DNA of 61,114 nt from Saccharopolyspora_D taberi (GCF_039534165.1 NZ_BAAAUX010000031.1:1-61114); one strand, 5' to 3'; positions 10,401-20,285 are shown, numbered from the stretch's first letter. The notes: a model not told the origin generated them from the letters alone. Translations and numbers: made by a program.

Positions 10401-12840
10401 CCAGCCGCAAGCGCCCGCCCCGTGGGAGATGCGCAACAGCGGCGAGATCAAGAACCCGCTCAGCAGCGAGCTCGACCCCCAGCTCCAGCTGCGTCCGCCG
10501 TGGAAGGCACCCGACCACGGCGGCGAGCAGACCGTCCAGGGAACCAGTTCCTCGTTCACCTCCGGCGGTCAGACGCTCGACCCCAACACCAGGTACAACG
10601 TGCGCGGGGAGGACGGCAGCATCCGCAGTCGCGTGTACACCGACGCCAACGGCAAGGTCACGCACGTCGACGCCGTCGCGCCCAACAACCGGCACCACAA
10701 CAACCCGGAGATCGCGTCGCCGGTCCCGGGTGCCGCCTACCGGGTCCAGGTCGGCAACCGCTACGACTCGCACCGGACCGACGCCAACGGCAAGCCGGCC
10801 ATGGTGAAGCAGGCCGGCGTCAAGACCGTGCACGGCAAGATGACGGTCTCGCACCCGGCGAAGATCACCTCGCCGCCCACGCCGGGCAAGTCGGTCAGCG
10901 TCGGCCAGGGCGACAAGCTGGCGCCCAGGCCGGACGAGCCGTTCAGCCGGCGCACCGACCTGGAACCGAACACGCGGTACCACGTGACGGACTCCAGCGG
11001 CGCCGACCGCGGCAGCTTCCAGACCGACGCCAACGGCAAGGTCAAATGGGTCGACACCGACAACACCCCGAACAACCCGGAGCTGGCGGACAAGATCCCG
11101 GACGCGAACTTCCGGATCAACCAGGGTCCGCAGTTCCAGGAGTTCCGCGTCGGTGACCAGGGTGTTCCCGAGCCGTCGAGGCACTTCGAACCGCCTGCCA
11201 CCCAGGAGACCGTTCCGCACAAGGACATCAAGCAGAACAAGGCGTTCAACCGGCTCTACACGGACAACAAGGGCGAGCCGACCGCGCCCAAGGGCGGCAC
11301 GAAGCTCAAGCCCAGCTCCAAGAACGTGGTGCACGACGAGTTCGGCCAGTACCGCGGGACCTTCTACACCGACGACAAGGGGCGCATCACGCACGTGGAG
11401 GCGCCTTCCGGTCAGCGTGCGCGCACCAACGCCGAGATCCAGGCCGGGTTCAAGGCCGGGGTCGACATCACCGCCGACGGGTTCTACGGCACGGGCATGC
11501 AGAAGGACCCTTACGGCAACTGGCCGCAGCCCGCGCGGACGCTCGAGTACTCGCACGAGCTGGTCGCCCCGCCGAAGCCGAAGCCCGGCGACGGCGCCAC
11601 GGCCGGCGACGGCGCCGGGGCGGGCGATGGGACCAAGCCGAGTGACGGGGCCAAGCCTGCCGACGGGAGCAAGCCCGATGACGGTGGCAAACCCAGCGAC
11701 GGCGCCCAGCCGGGCGATGGGACCAAACCGGGCGACGGCGCCAAGCCCGGCGACGGCGCCGGGGCGGACGCCAAGCCCGACAAGGGCAAGGGCAAGGCCG
11801 ACGGCGACCAGTCCGACGACAAGAAGAAGCCGAAGAAGGAGCCGAAGGGCTTCTCCGGCGACACCGACAAGCTCGACCCCGCGCACCGCGACGCGATCAG
11901 CAAGCCGGTGTCGGCGAAGGACCCGTTCGTGACCCGCAAGGACCTCCCGCCGAACACGCGGATCACCGTGGTCGACGGCGACGGCCATCCCATCAGCACG
12001 TACCAGACCGACGCCAACGGCAAGGTCACCCACCTGCACACCGGTCGCCCGTTCAACCCCGACCTGAACTACCCGCCGCGCAACGCGGTCGTGAGCGTCG
12101 ACGACGGCCGTGCCGTGCACGTCACCGACAAGCACGGCAACACCATCAGCACGAACGCGGAGTACCGGCCGGAGGGCGCGTCCAACGTCCGCCGGGACGG
12201 CACCGCGCAGAGCGAGGTCGGCGCGCTCGGCGGCAAGGAAGAGGAGAAGACCAAGAGCGGGAAGACCGAGAAGAAGAACATCGACGACGGTGGTCACCAC
12301 AGCGGAACCGCGCGCGGTGGTCACGGCGAGGCGATCGGCCAGTCGGCCCAGGACCGGATGCAGAACAGCAACGTCGGCGCCAAGGAGGAGGCCGACGCCA
12401 GGTTCGACCCCGACGAGAGCTGGTACGCCGGGGAGCGCAGGCAGGACGCCGCCCACGAGCACCGGGCCGCGATGAACGCGGTGACCAGCGGGCTGGCCAA
12501 CACCGGCATCAGCAGTCCTCCGGGCAGCACCGACGTCGAGATGAAGGACGCCGACCAGGCGGCGGACTCCGGTGCGGACACCGAGATGTCCGACGCCCAG
12601 GACGGCGGCGCCCCGGACCCGCAGGCCCAGGCCCAGGGCGACCAGGGTGGCGGCGGTACCGTGCACGGGAGGGAAGACATCTTCACCCTCCGTGACGAGG
12701 ATCGCCACGACCCGCACACCTACATGGCCAGGTGGCGCGAAGAGGACGACAACGGCAACGTCACCACCCACATCAGGAGCTACAACAATGAGCGCAACGT
12801 CAGCCTCTGGCCCGCCGACTTCCGGAAGCGGGACGCATGA
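4426..12840 (+). CDS. Giant multidomain polymorphic toxin (2804 aa)
   Basis: GTG start with GGGAG at 4411-4415. Order: WXG100_2/CpnT-like N-terminal helical domain (1-~110); hydrophobic helix pair (~107-165); Gly/Ala region; long Ser/Gly linker (~345-560); Pro/Arg and Gln-rich linkers; a first KEFADALRSDP module (~885-960); a region with Cys1155 (NDCKNAAQRI) and His1200 (GTHYSTVVLKDG), spaced like a papain-fold thiol hydrolase; a TIKI/ChaN/EreA-superfamily domain (~1400-1690) with ESH at 1504-1506, IYLEAL and GASHTH at 1648-1653; a second KEFADMMRRDPNWDG module (~1730-1890); four PNTRY/TDANGK modules (~2050-2560) broken by a GDG-rich linker; and a C-terminal tail (~2620-2804) with GGHHSGTARGGHGE and ARW. 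The tail resembles the Endonuclea_NS_2 tail of the first toxin. Immunity genes follow. Catalytic roles are inferred from motifs only. Confidence 0.8.
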   Translation: MSIEMPDDVKWLFPIVVGQSWPEGDEDALRRLADAWREAASGLDEVTAVGNGGAEHAKGAMEGQTADAFAKLWKDIGEGGEAALPKLKEACDKLAESCDNSALEVEHTKLTIIASLIALAIQIAAMIAAAFFSFGTSTAGIPIAQGITRAVVWQIFKQLVMSIAKNVAIEMATSLAIEFAVQGIQIASGERKGFDGGKFGEAAISGAIGGTVGGVFEGVGKSVGRMGGDAVGDAAGGAAGNAGRAAGDAAGEAAGNAGRAAGDAAGNASESVAKNIGKEAVKEGVTGAAEGAVGSVAEQLITEGKVDWGDVGTGAMSGGVTGAGMGGIGAGAGHIADKINVPDVDAGGSGSSGSGGSGSGDGGSGGAGSSDGGSGGAGATDGGAGGAGATGGSGSSDSGSPSGGSSGSGSSDGGSGGGSSSDGGSGGGSPTGSSPSAGGDSPSGGGAASYSAPSGGDSGAGGSTSGESGSGHTGQSGTNDSGSSGGSASDGSASVGSAAGQGSHSGGSDGSSGASGSSGSDGSNGSSGAPHGGSAGGGGSTGGAGVSHGGGDATRSPSTPASTTASGVDAPARPDAGAAAPPPAAAGAGAATPTNHGPAGNSGPAGSSSPAGNNTPAGGAMGAPPAAGGAPGGAAPGGASPGGGSSRPGSGAGWTGTAGSPGAAAGPVGGSPDSGSRSRGPEGGRPEGARPEAGRPESGRSEGGSRTDRSGGRPDNASGRPDSASGRPDGAVPRGPAPQHTPPQQHAPGAQQQMPQQRTPDSPQQHAPQQRTPETQQLSTPQQRTPDTQQPDSSARPRGGPSTQDTPNPGADGPKNTAGPENTDPENTASTRTPESTPDNVARNSEQFDGGRVFHCDGGSDHTRAAQNIRLGDDQYGAFVSGSPDGNTIRVGDQTLTPKEFADALRSDPGFGDKPVTLMSRDADQNTSDFADKVAQELGTDVSTLRVSDNGHLALEGGGGKKAYADQATIDSAAQALRQSPDARITLEAGPPLHPGSNLHEVRPVFRADKVTPEEARFNPVEGDTPGQRQQKLDAYRDSLNNSLIEIVDLQHQTYNTWKDAEDAKSKFSLTSRPDPASVVGAAHHNRIVSEITNKLGPEWMGTPEAVNVLNPPGGGKPSWGDYQALFGKMANDYDARIRDELSVDQLSITMPNDCKNAAQRINGLTADQLNTVHDGQPPIGQNHFKSFGDARGQFGWGTHYSTVVLKDGTTDVSFEAAADFQAPLTESKNNGFFEMYRAGDQNLSFDSSITQKQADYINRMAGESINDTTDPREQARLQAERDRQLAALNRNAPEEVTPSSSTAPPVDASPRGPVLSKDSDPGSDQRPAKAYSIDIGETKKLAEKAGQDPDAVRKRLKGAVDELNDPKVRWVERTGRPSRIEIDHSYQELSDLYGSKVNPDTGRPYEIKNALKDISYLDQKDLGAQPSDKFHERFATSEYNSHLDTAVGKLDAEAARTNNAELYNAYDSKFSDAELNRLDHELGNSKSPVDALLKDNDGFIVSESHGDTHAWDYLHDNMGQLKQAGVDTIYLEALRTSDHQSLVDNYLSDGKMPTELQSFTETYDRSHNLNSQGLGRLLEDARANGIRVVGVDDTAARTPKNLPVEGHSGPGPTPAQKHRASRMNVLADSTIKADRAGQPGKYVALVGASHTHTHPGFGSDKAIPGVAQRLGVPAVQVDGDKRPSLHRENHLDRGESDPRREVADTSTDQPKTEAARGEDHGDVVPQERQEQIDAAEGTRDQTPGGSSYHTDPGMQDLARRTPDDGVHHSVDVHALPDGRVRIGENTFTAKEFADMMRRDPNWDGSKPVRLIACDSGTSGLARDLANELGVPVTAPRGLAWTDSNGQVFASSMGPDGRPGWPPNGGWDTFHPDGSTSRASDSGFHPPKDGSGQNTGDAEARGDDSKKRRAEDSPATGESDKRPRLRIGDDSRPGQGGDGQRPGPNAPQQSTAQPGTPGTQQPGTPQQGTPQPGTQQSGASQQQDPNAPQQNAQPQAPAPWEMRNSGEIKNPLSSELDPQLQLRPPWKAPDHGGEQTVQGTSSSFTSGGQTLDPNTRYNVRGEDGSIRSRVYTDANGKVTHVDAVAPNNRHHNNPEIASPVPGAAYRVQVGNRYDSHRTDANGKPAMVKQAGVKTVHGKMTVSHPAKITSPPTPGKSVSVGQGDKLAPRPDEPFSRRTDLEPNTRYHVTDSSGADRGSFQTDANGKVKWVDTDNTPNNPELADKIPDANFRINQGPQFQEFRVGDQGVPEPSRHFEPPATQETVPHKDIKQNKAFNRLYTDNKGEPTAPKGGTKLKPSSKNVVHDEFGQYRGTFYTDDKGRITHVEAPSGQRARTNAEIQAGFKAGVDITADGFYGTGMQKDPYGNWPQPARTLEYSHELVAPPKPKPGDGATAGDGAGAGDGTKPSDGAKPADGSKPDDGGKPSDGAQPGDGTKPGDGAKPGDGAGADAKPDKGKGKADGDQSDDKKKPKKEPKGFSGDTDKLDPAHRDAISKPVSAKDPFVTRKDLPPNTRITVVDGDGHPISTYQTDANGKVTHLHTGRPFNPDLNYPPRNAVVSVDDGRAVHVTDKHGNTISTNAEYRPEGASNVRRDGTAQSEVGALGGKEEEKTKSGKTEKKNIDDGGHHSGTARGGHGEAIGQSAQDRMQNSNVGAKEEADARFDPDESWYAGERRQDAAHEHRAAMNAVTSGLANTGISSPPGSTDVEMKDADQAADSGADTEMSDAQDGGAPDPQAQAQGDQGGGGTVHGREDIFTLRDEDRHDPHTYMARWREEDDNGNVTTHIRSYNNERNVSLWPADFRKRDA

Positions 12841-13258
12841 CGAGCTGCTCCAGGAGCTCGGCGGCCGGATGCTGGACCTGGCCCCCGAGCAGGGCTGGCG
12901 GCGCATCGACCTGCTGAGCAAGATGACGGTGCCGGTCCAGGAGCTGTCGCTGACGGTCGTGATGGACGACGGTTCGTCCCCCGAGGTCGCGCCCCCCGAT
13001 GACCTCAACGTCATCCTGGCCAAGCTGCGGATGCTGCTGCACACGCCGGAGCGGGGCGCGTGGTTCTCCGCGCGGATCACGATCAACGCCCCGGCCACGA
13101 TCGACTTCCACTACAACTACGACTTCGAGCCGCGGTGGAACCCGCCGATCGACCCGGCCTGCTACGTCGAGGACCTGGAGATGTTCCCCCGCGACCGGCA
13201 CACCACGCCGGAGTGGTTGCTGGACCGGATCGCCGAAGCCGGCAAGGAGCCGCACTGA
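12788..13258 (+). CDS. YezG-family immunity protein 3
   Basis: 156 residues. The ATG at 12788 lies inside the toxin gene (53-bp overlap, other frame), mirroring the first toxin-immunity pair. The core reads LLQELGGRML, WRRIDLLSKM, GAWFSARITI, FHYNYDFEPRWNPP and LEMFPRDRHTTPEWLLDRI, the same succession seen in the other three YezG-like genes. It probably binds the nuclease tail of the giant toxin. Its stop overlaps the next start by one base (TGATG). Confidence 0.75.
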   Translation: MSATSASGPPTSGSGTHDELLQELGGRMLDLAPEQGWRRIDLLSKMTVPVQELSLTVVMDDGSSPEVAPPDDLNVILAKLRMLLHTPERGAWFSARITINAPATIDFHYNYDFEPRWNPPIDPACYVEDLEMFPRDRHTTPEWLLDRIAEAGKEPH

Positions 13259-13689
13259 TGCCAACACCGCGGGTACCGCTGAACCCGGCGCAGATCGACG
13301 AACTGCTGGAAGGCGTGACCACCCAGCTGATCCACACCCTGCCCGCGAACTGGGAGCAGCTGTTCATCACCTTCCGCTCGGTCGGCAGCTACGTGGAGAT
13401 GCCGGTGCAGCTGATCAACCTGATGGGGCAGGTGCAGCCCTGGCAACCGCCCGACGAGGTGCTGGGCGCGTTCGCCGGGCTGCGCCACGGCATGTACCGG
13501 GAGGGCGAGGGCACCTGGTTCTCGGCGCGCTACCACCTGGTGCACTTCGCCAAGGTCGGCGTCGAGTACAACTGGACCGACGAGCCCGACTGGGACCACA
13601 CCCCGCCTGCCGAGTTCTTCCGGGAGGAGCTGGAGACCTACCCGCGGGACGAGGTCCCCGAGTGGCTCCGGCTGCGCGGCCAGGGCTGA
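13258..13689 (+). CDS. YezG-family immunity protein 4
   Basis: 143 residues and the fourth YezG-like paralogue: WEQLFITFRSVGSYVEM, GTWFSARYHLVHF, VEYNWTDEPDWDHTP and ELETYPRDEVPEWL. The start overlaps the stop of immunity gene 3, so the two are co-translated. The gene converges on endonuclease V with a single base between the stops. Confidence 0.75.
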   Translation: MPTPRVPLNPAQIDELLEGVTTQLIHTLPANWEQLFITFRSVGSYVEMPVQLINLMGQVQPWQPPDEVLGAFAGLRHGMYREGEGTWFSARYHLVHFAKVGVEYNWTDEPDWDHTPPAEFFREELETYPRDEVPEWLRLRGQG

Positions 13690-13690
13690 C

Positions 13691-14353
13691 TCATCGGCCG
13701 GCGGCTCGCCCCAGCCGGTCCGCGGTCCGGGTGGTCTCGGGCAGCCGGTACTTCGGTGCGAGCCGCAGCACGAGGTCGCACGCCGCGTCGAGCGTGCAGC
13801 GGTGTCCCACCGAGACGAACACCGGCTTGATGCCGCGCTGCGTGCGCAGCGCGCGCCCGACGACGTCGTCGTCGAGCCGCAGCGGCGTCCACGCGCCGCG
13901 CTCCTCGCCCGGCGGCTCGTAGCGGCCCATCGCGGTCTTGCCGACGCCGATGCTCGGCAGGTCCGTCAGCAGCCCCAGGTGGCAGGCCAGGCCGAACCGG
14001 CGCGGATGCGCCAGGCCCTGGCCGTCGCACACCAGCACGTCCGGCGTCACGGACAGCTCGGAGAGCGCCGACAGCAGCGGCGGCGCTTCGCGGAAGGCGA
14101 ACAGCCCTGGGACGTAAGGGAATTCCGGTATCCCGCGCACCACGGCGGAGTCCACAACGGACAGTGACTCGACGTCAAGGACGGTCACGGCCGCGACGAG
14201 CTCGTCATCGGCGTAGGCGACGTCGAGCCCCGCGGCCGTGCGCACCTGCTCCGGGAGGCCGTCAAGGCGGACCAGCGGCGCCAGCCGCGCCTGGATCGCC
14301 ACGGCCTCGTCCTCCGTCGACGGCCACGGGTGCAGGTCGCGGATCTCGATCAC
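13691..14353 (-). CDS. nfi: Endonuclease V
   Basis: 220 residues. Recognised by AGLDVAY, the IPEFPYVPGLFAFRE block, CDGQGLAHPRRFGLACHLG and SIGVGKT, which carry the acidic metal-binding and inosine-pocket residues of the family. The enzyme cleaves DNA at the second phosphodiester bond 3' of deoxyinosine and starts repair of deaminated adenine. Length is usual. It starts with GTG and appears to be transcribed on its own, convergent with the immunity genes. Confidence 0.93.
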   Translation of the reverse strand: MIEIRDLHPWPSTEDEAVAIQARLAPLVRLDGLPEQVRTAAGLDVAYADDELVAAVTVLDVESLSVVDSAVVRGIPEFPYVPGLFAFREAPPLLSALSELSVTPDVLVCDGQGLAHPRRFGLACHLGLLTDLPSIGVGKTAMGRYEPPGEERGAWTPLRLDDDVVGRALRTQRGIKPVFVSVGHRCTLDAACDLVLRLAPKYRLPETTRTADRLGRAAGR

Positions 14354-14445
14354 ACCCCGATCGTAGCCAGGGGCGACCGCGGCAGCGCGGCTCTCAGGTC
14401 CCGCAGCGCCTGAGGTTCCGCGACGCGCGACGAGTCCACCGGCAG

Positions 14446-15870
14446 CTATCGCTGAATAGCCTTGATCTCCAGGAACTCCTCCAGCCCGAACCGGCCGAAC
14501 TCACGCCCGTTGCCGGACTGCTTGTACCCGCCGAACGGCGCCTGCGGGTTGAAGGCCCCGCCGTTGACGGCCACCTGGCCGGTGCGGAGCCGCCGCGCCA
14601 CCGCGAGCGCCCGCTCCTCCGAGCCGAAGACCGCGCCCGACAGCCCGTACTCGCTGTCATTGGCGATCCGGACCGCCTCGTCCTCGTCCACATAGGACAG
14701 GATCGACAGCACCGGGCCGAAGATCTCCTCGCGGGCGATCGTCATGTCCGGCTTCACGTCGGCGAAAACGGTCGGCCGCACGTAGTACCCGGTGTCCAGC
14801 CCCTCCGGCCGGTCCGGGCCGCCCGCGACCAGGCGGGCGCCCTCGGCGATCCCGGTCCGGATGTAGCCCAGGACCCGGTCGCGCTGCACGCCCGAGACCA
14901 GCGGGCCGATCCGGGTCGACTCCGCCGTGGGGTCGCCGACGGTGTACTTCGCCGCCGCCGCGACCGCCAGGTCGACCGCCTCGTCGTAGCGGGACGCGGG
15001 GACCAGCAGACGGGACAGGGCGTTGCAGCTCTGCCCGGCGTTGGGGAAGCAGCCCGCGACGCCCAGCTTCACCGCCTTGGTGAGGTCGGCGTCGTCGAGC
15101 ACCACGTTCGCCGACTTGCCGCCCAGCTCCAGCGCGACCCGCTTGACCGTTCCCGCCGCCACCTCCGACACCCGGCGGCCCGCGCGGGTCGACCCGGTGA
15201 ACGAGACCATGTCGACGTCCGGGTGCGCCGCCAGCGCCTCGCCCACGACCGGTCCGGTGCCGTGCACGAGGTTGAACACCCCGTCCGGAACTCCCGCGCC
15301 CGCGACGATTTCCGCGAAGATCGCGGCCGTGAGCGGAGCGACCTCGCTGGGTTTGAGGACCACCGTGCACCCGGCCGCCAGCGCCGGTGCGACCTTGGCG
15401 ACGATCTGGTGCAGCGGGTAGTTCCACGGCGTGATCGCCGCGACCACGCCGACCGGCTCCCGCACGACCAGCGAGTTGCCGATCTCCTCGGTCCAGGCGA
15501 AACCGGTGTCGAGCAGGTCCGCGATGCCCGCCGAGGTCGCCACCGGCACGCCCGCGTGCACGTTGGTGGAGAACGAGATCGGCGAGCCCAGCTCCGCGGT
15601 CACGGTCGCCGCGATCTCGTCCCGCCGGGCCGCGATGCCCTCCGAGATCCGCCGGACCACCGCCGAGCGCTCCGCGGTCGGCGTGTCCGCCCAGCCCGCG
15701 AACGCCGCGCGGGCCGCCGCCACGGCGGCGTCGGCCTCCGCCCGCGTCCCCTCCGGTACCGAGCCGATGACCTGCTCGGTCGCCGGGTTGACCACGTCGA
15801 TGCGCGCGCCGGACCCGCCGACGCGCGCACCGCCGATGACGTGGTCGGTGCTGGTGCTGGACGCGGCCAT
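14446..15870 (-). CDS. NAD(P)-dependent aldehyde dehydrogenase
   Basis: 474 residues, normal for the family. Motifs seen: ITPWNYPLHQI (cofactor binding), FTGSTRAGRRV, catalytic Glu in LELGGKSANVVLDD, catalytic Cys in NAGQSCNALSRLLVP, and EEIFGPVLSIL. It oxidises an aldehyde to the acid with NAD(P)+. The substrate cannot be read from the sequence; it resembles betaine-aldehyde and general aliphatic aldehyde dehydrogenases. GGAGGAACG lies directly before the ATG, a strong ribosome binding site. The ENGREFGRFGLEEFLE-type C-terminus is intact. Confidence 0.92.
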   Translation of the reverse strand: MAASSTSTDHVIGGARVGGSGARIDVVNPATEQVIGSVPEGTRAEADAAVAAARAAFAGWADTPTAERSAVVRRISEGIAARRDEIAATVTAELGSPISFSTNVHAGVPVATSAGIADLLDTGFAWTEEIGNSLVVREPVGVVAAITPWNYPLHQIVAKVAPALAAGCTVVLKPSEVAPLTAAIFAEIVAGAGVPDGVFNLVHGTGPVVGEALAAHPDVDMVSFTGSTRAGRRVSEVAAGTVKRVALELGGKSANVVLDDADLTKAVKLGVAGCFPNAGQSCNALSRLLVPASRYDEAVDLAVAAAAKYTVGDPTAESTRIGPLVSGVQRDRVLGYIRTGIAEGARLVAGGPDRPEGLDTGYYVRPTVFADVKPDMTIAREEIFGPVLSILSYVDEDEAVRIANDSEYGLSGAVFGSEERALAVARRLRTGQVAVNGGAFNPQAPFGGYKQSGNGREFGRFGLEEFLEIKAIQR

Positions 15871-15989
15871 CGTTCCTCCATGACTGTGACAACGACTGAC
15901 GTCACATCGAGCCTGTCACAGCAGGTTCCCGGAGGAAACCGCCCCGATCCCCGGCAGTGGCCGAACTTGCGCCGGATTTGACCGCGGCT

Positions 15990-16053
15990 GAGCCGTACCG
16001 CAGCGCAGTCGTACTGGGGCGCAGCCGTACCGGGCCTCAGTCGTACTGGGGCG
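15990..16053. repeat. Four tandem 16-bp imperfect repeats at the 3' end of the Rv2466c-like gene
   Basis: Units start at 15990, 16006, 16022 and 16038. The second and fourth are identical (CAGTCGTACTGGGGCG) and the others differ at a few positions. The last copy holds the stop codon and final residues (PQYD) of the DsbA-family gene. The array lies just downstream of the coding region, so it may be a slippage-generated duplication of the gene end. Confidence 0.7.
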
Positions 16054-16651
16054 ACTCGGTGCGGGTCCGCTTCAGCTCGAAGAAGTACGGGTAGCTCGCG
16101 AGCTGCAGGGCACCGTCGAAGATCTTGCCCGCGTCCTCCCCGCGCGGGATGCGGCTGATCACCGGGCCGAAGAACGCCACCCCGTCGACGTGGATCGTCG
16201 GCGTGCCGACCTCGTCGCCCACCGGGTCCATCCCGGCGTGGTGGCTGGCCCGCAGCTCCTCGTCGTACTCGGTGCTGGTGGCGGCCTCGGCCAGCGACGC
16301 GGGCAGGCCCACCTCGGCCAGCGAGTCCGCGATCACCTTCTCGTAGTCCTTGCTGCCCTCGTTGTGGATGCGGGTTCCCAGCGCGGTGTACAGCGGCGCC
16401 AGGACCTCGTCGCCGTGGTGCTTGGCCGCGGCGATCGCGACGCGGACCGGCCCCCACGCCCGGTCCAGCAGCTCGCGGTAGTCGGCGGGCAGGTCCCTGC
16501 CCTCGTTGAGCACGGACAGGCTCATCACCCGGAAGTGCAGGTCGATGTCGCGAACCTTCTCCACCTCCAGGATCCAGCGCGACGAGACCCAGGCGAAGGG
16601 GCAGGCGGGGTCGAAGTAGAAGTCGACGCTCGGGCGGCTGGCAGCGGTCAT
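16037..16651 (-). CDS. DsbA-family protein, mycothiol-dependent nitroreductase Rv2466c type
   Basis: 204 residues. The N-terminus (VDFYFDPACPFAWVSSRWIL) matches the Rv2466c family, a thioredoxin-fold oxidoreductase with a helical insert that uses mycothiol in actinobacteria. Here the active-site motif reads Cys-Pro-Phe-Ala, so only the first cysteine remains, whereas Rv2466c is known for CPWC. The cis-Pro loop (VGTPTIHVDG) is present. A monothiol mechanism through a mixed disulfide with mycothiol remains possible. Divergent from pepN, as in Mycobacterium. Confidence 0.85.
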   Translation of the reverse strand: MTAASRPSVDFYFDPACPFAWVSSRWILEVEKVRDIDLHFRVMSLSVLNEGRDLPADYRELLDRAWGPVRVAIAAAKHHGDEVLAPLYTALGTRIHNEGSKDYEKVIADSLAEVGLPASLAEAATSTEYDEELRASHHAGMDPVGDEVGTPTIHVDGVAFFGPVISRIPRGEDAGKIFDGALQLASYPYFFELKRTRTESPQYD

Positions 16652-16849
16652 CGGAAACCTCCGTGATCTTTCCCCGGAGCGGCCCAGGGGTTGGTATTCG
16701 TAGTAACCACACCCGCGTCCGGTCTCTTCCCGGCCGCGCCGATCACCGGCCACCACCGGGCGGCGCGCGGTCGCCAGGACGTGATTTGATGCCTGAGCCC
16801 CGCCGGTGCGCCTCCAGCGCCGGCTCCCCGACGAGCAACGAGGTGATCC

Positions 16850-19429
<2,580 letters not shown>

Positions 19430-19436
19430 CCACGAC

Positions 19437-19479
19437 GTCCGTGAGCCTTTCGGGTGCAGTGCCCGGAAGGCTCACGGAC
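19437..19479. terminator. Hairpin terminator after pepN
   Basis: An 18-bp inverted repeat (19437-19454 with 19462-19479) has a 7-nt loop and a single G-T wobble. It begins 8 bp after the pepN stop. There is no T-run, as is frequent for actinobacterial intrinsic terminators. Confidence 0.8.
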
Positions 19480-19562
19480 ACGTCTCCTCACGTTCGGTGC
19501 CCGCGGCGTCACCGCACGTAAGCTGGCCTGGTCCAACGCCCTGGTCCGCAGTGGAGCCCGCG

Positions 19563-20282
19563 ATGCCTGAGTTGATCTCGTCGCTCGCCCAGATCCTGTG
19601 GCCGCTGATCACGCTGCTGGCGATCTTCGTGTTCCGCCGCGGGATCGGGCGGGTGCTCAAGACCGCGGAGAAGCGGGAGCTGGAGTTCGAGGTCGGCGGG
19701 CAGAAGCTCACCATGCACGAGCTCAACGACCAGCAGAACGAGATGATCCAGGACCTCCAGCGCCAGCTGAGCCTGCTCAGCAGGGAGCTGGACGCCAAGG
19801 AGCGCGGCGAGCCCGTGCCGGAGGCGCCCGCGGAGGAGGCGCCGGAGCGGCTCGGCTCGGAGCTGGAGGAAAGCGCGCTACCGCCGGTCAACGCCCCGGT
19901 CGGGCCGGAGCCGTTCGCGGTGCTGTGGGTGGCCGAGAGGCCGGAGTCGCACGCGCTGCTCGTCGGGCAGCTGCGGGACAACGGCGTGCGGGTGTCGATG
20001 GTGTCGACGACCGGTGCGGCGCTGGCCGAGATCGCCGAGCGCCCGTACCGGCTGATCGTGTCGGACATGTCCCGCAGCGAGGACGGCCGCTACCGCACGG
20101 ACGCGGGGATGTCGCTGCTCAACGAACTGCGCGACATCGGCGTGGACACCCCGGTGATCATCTACTGCGGGCAGCGCATGGAGCAGCAGTACGGGATGCA
20201 GGCCCAGCAGGCCGGAGCCGTGGCCGTCACCTCGTCGGCGTACGAGATGTTCAAGCACTTCCAGAGCTTCGGCCTGCTGTAG
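19563..20282 (+). CDS. Membrane-anchored, coiled-coil, receiver-like protein
   Basis: 239 residues. One N-terminal membrane helix (about 4-24, LAQILWPLITLLAIFVF) is followed by a charged coiled coil (about 35-75), an acidic linker (about 78-115) and a C-terminal domain laid out like a response-regulator receiver: FAVLWVAERPESHAL, then LIVSDMSRSED (possible phospho-acceptor Asp), TPVIIYCG and AGAVAVTSSAYEMFKHF. The lysine that normally follows the fifth strand is not obvious. No histidine kinase or output domain is adjacent. It could be a membrane-tethered pseudo-receiver used as a binding platform. The ATG at 19563 is preferred to upstream starts. Confidence 0.6.
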   Translation: MPELISSLAQILWPLITLLAIFVFRRGIGRVLKTAEKRELEFEVGGQKLTMHELNDQQNEMIQDLQRQLSLLSRELDAKERGEPVPEAPAEEAPERLGSELEESALPPVNAPVGPEPFAVLWVAERPESHALLVGQLRDNGVRVSMVSTTGAALAEIAERPYRLIVSDMSRSEDGRYRTDAGMSLLNELRDIGVDTPVIIYCGQRMEQQYGMQAQQAGAVAVTSSAYEMFKHFQSFGLL

Positions 20283-20285
20283 CGG

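Noticed and set aside
9139..13098. Minus-strand ORF of 1319 codons antisense to the giant toxin
   Set aside because: Its composition (runs of Val, Arg, Gly, Leu, Asp) is that of a shadow frame in G+C-rich DNA; the plus strand holds recognisable domains.
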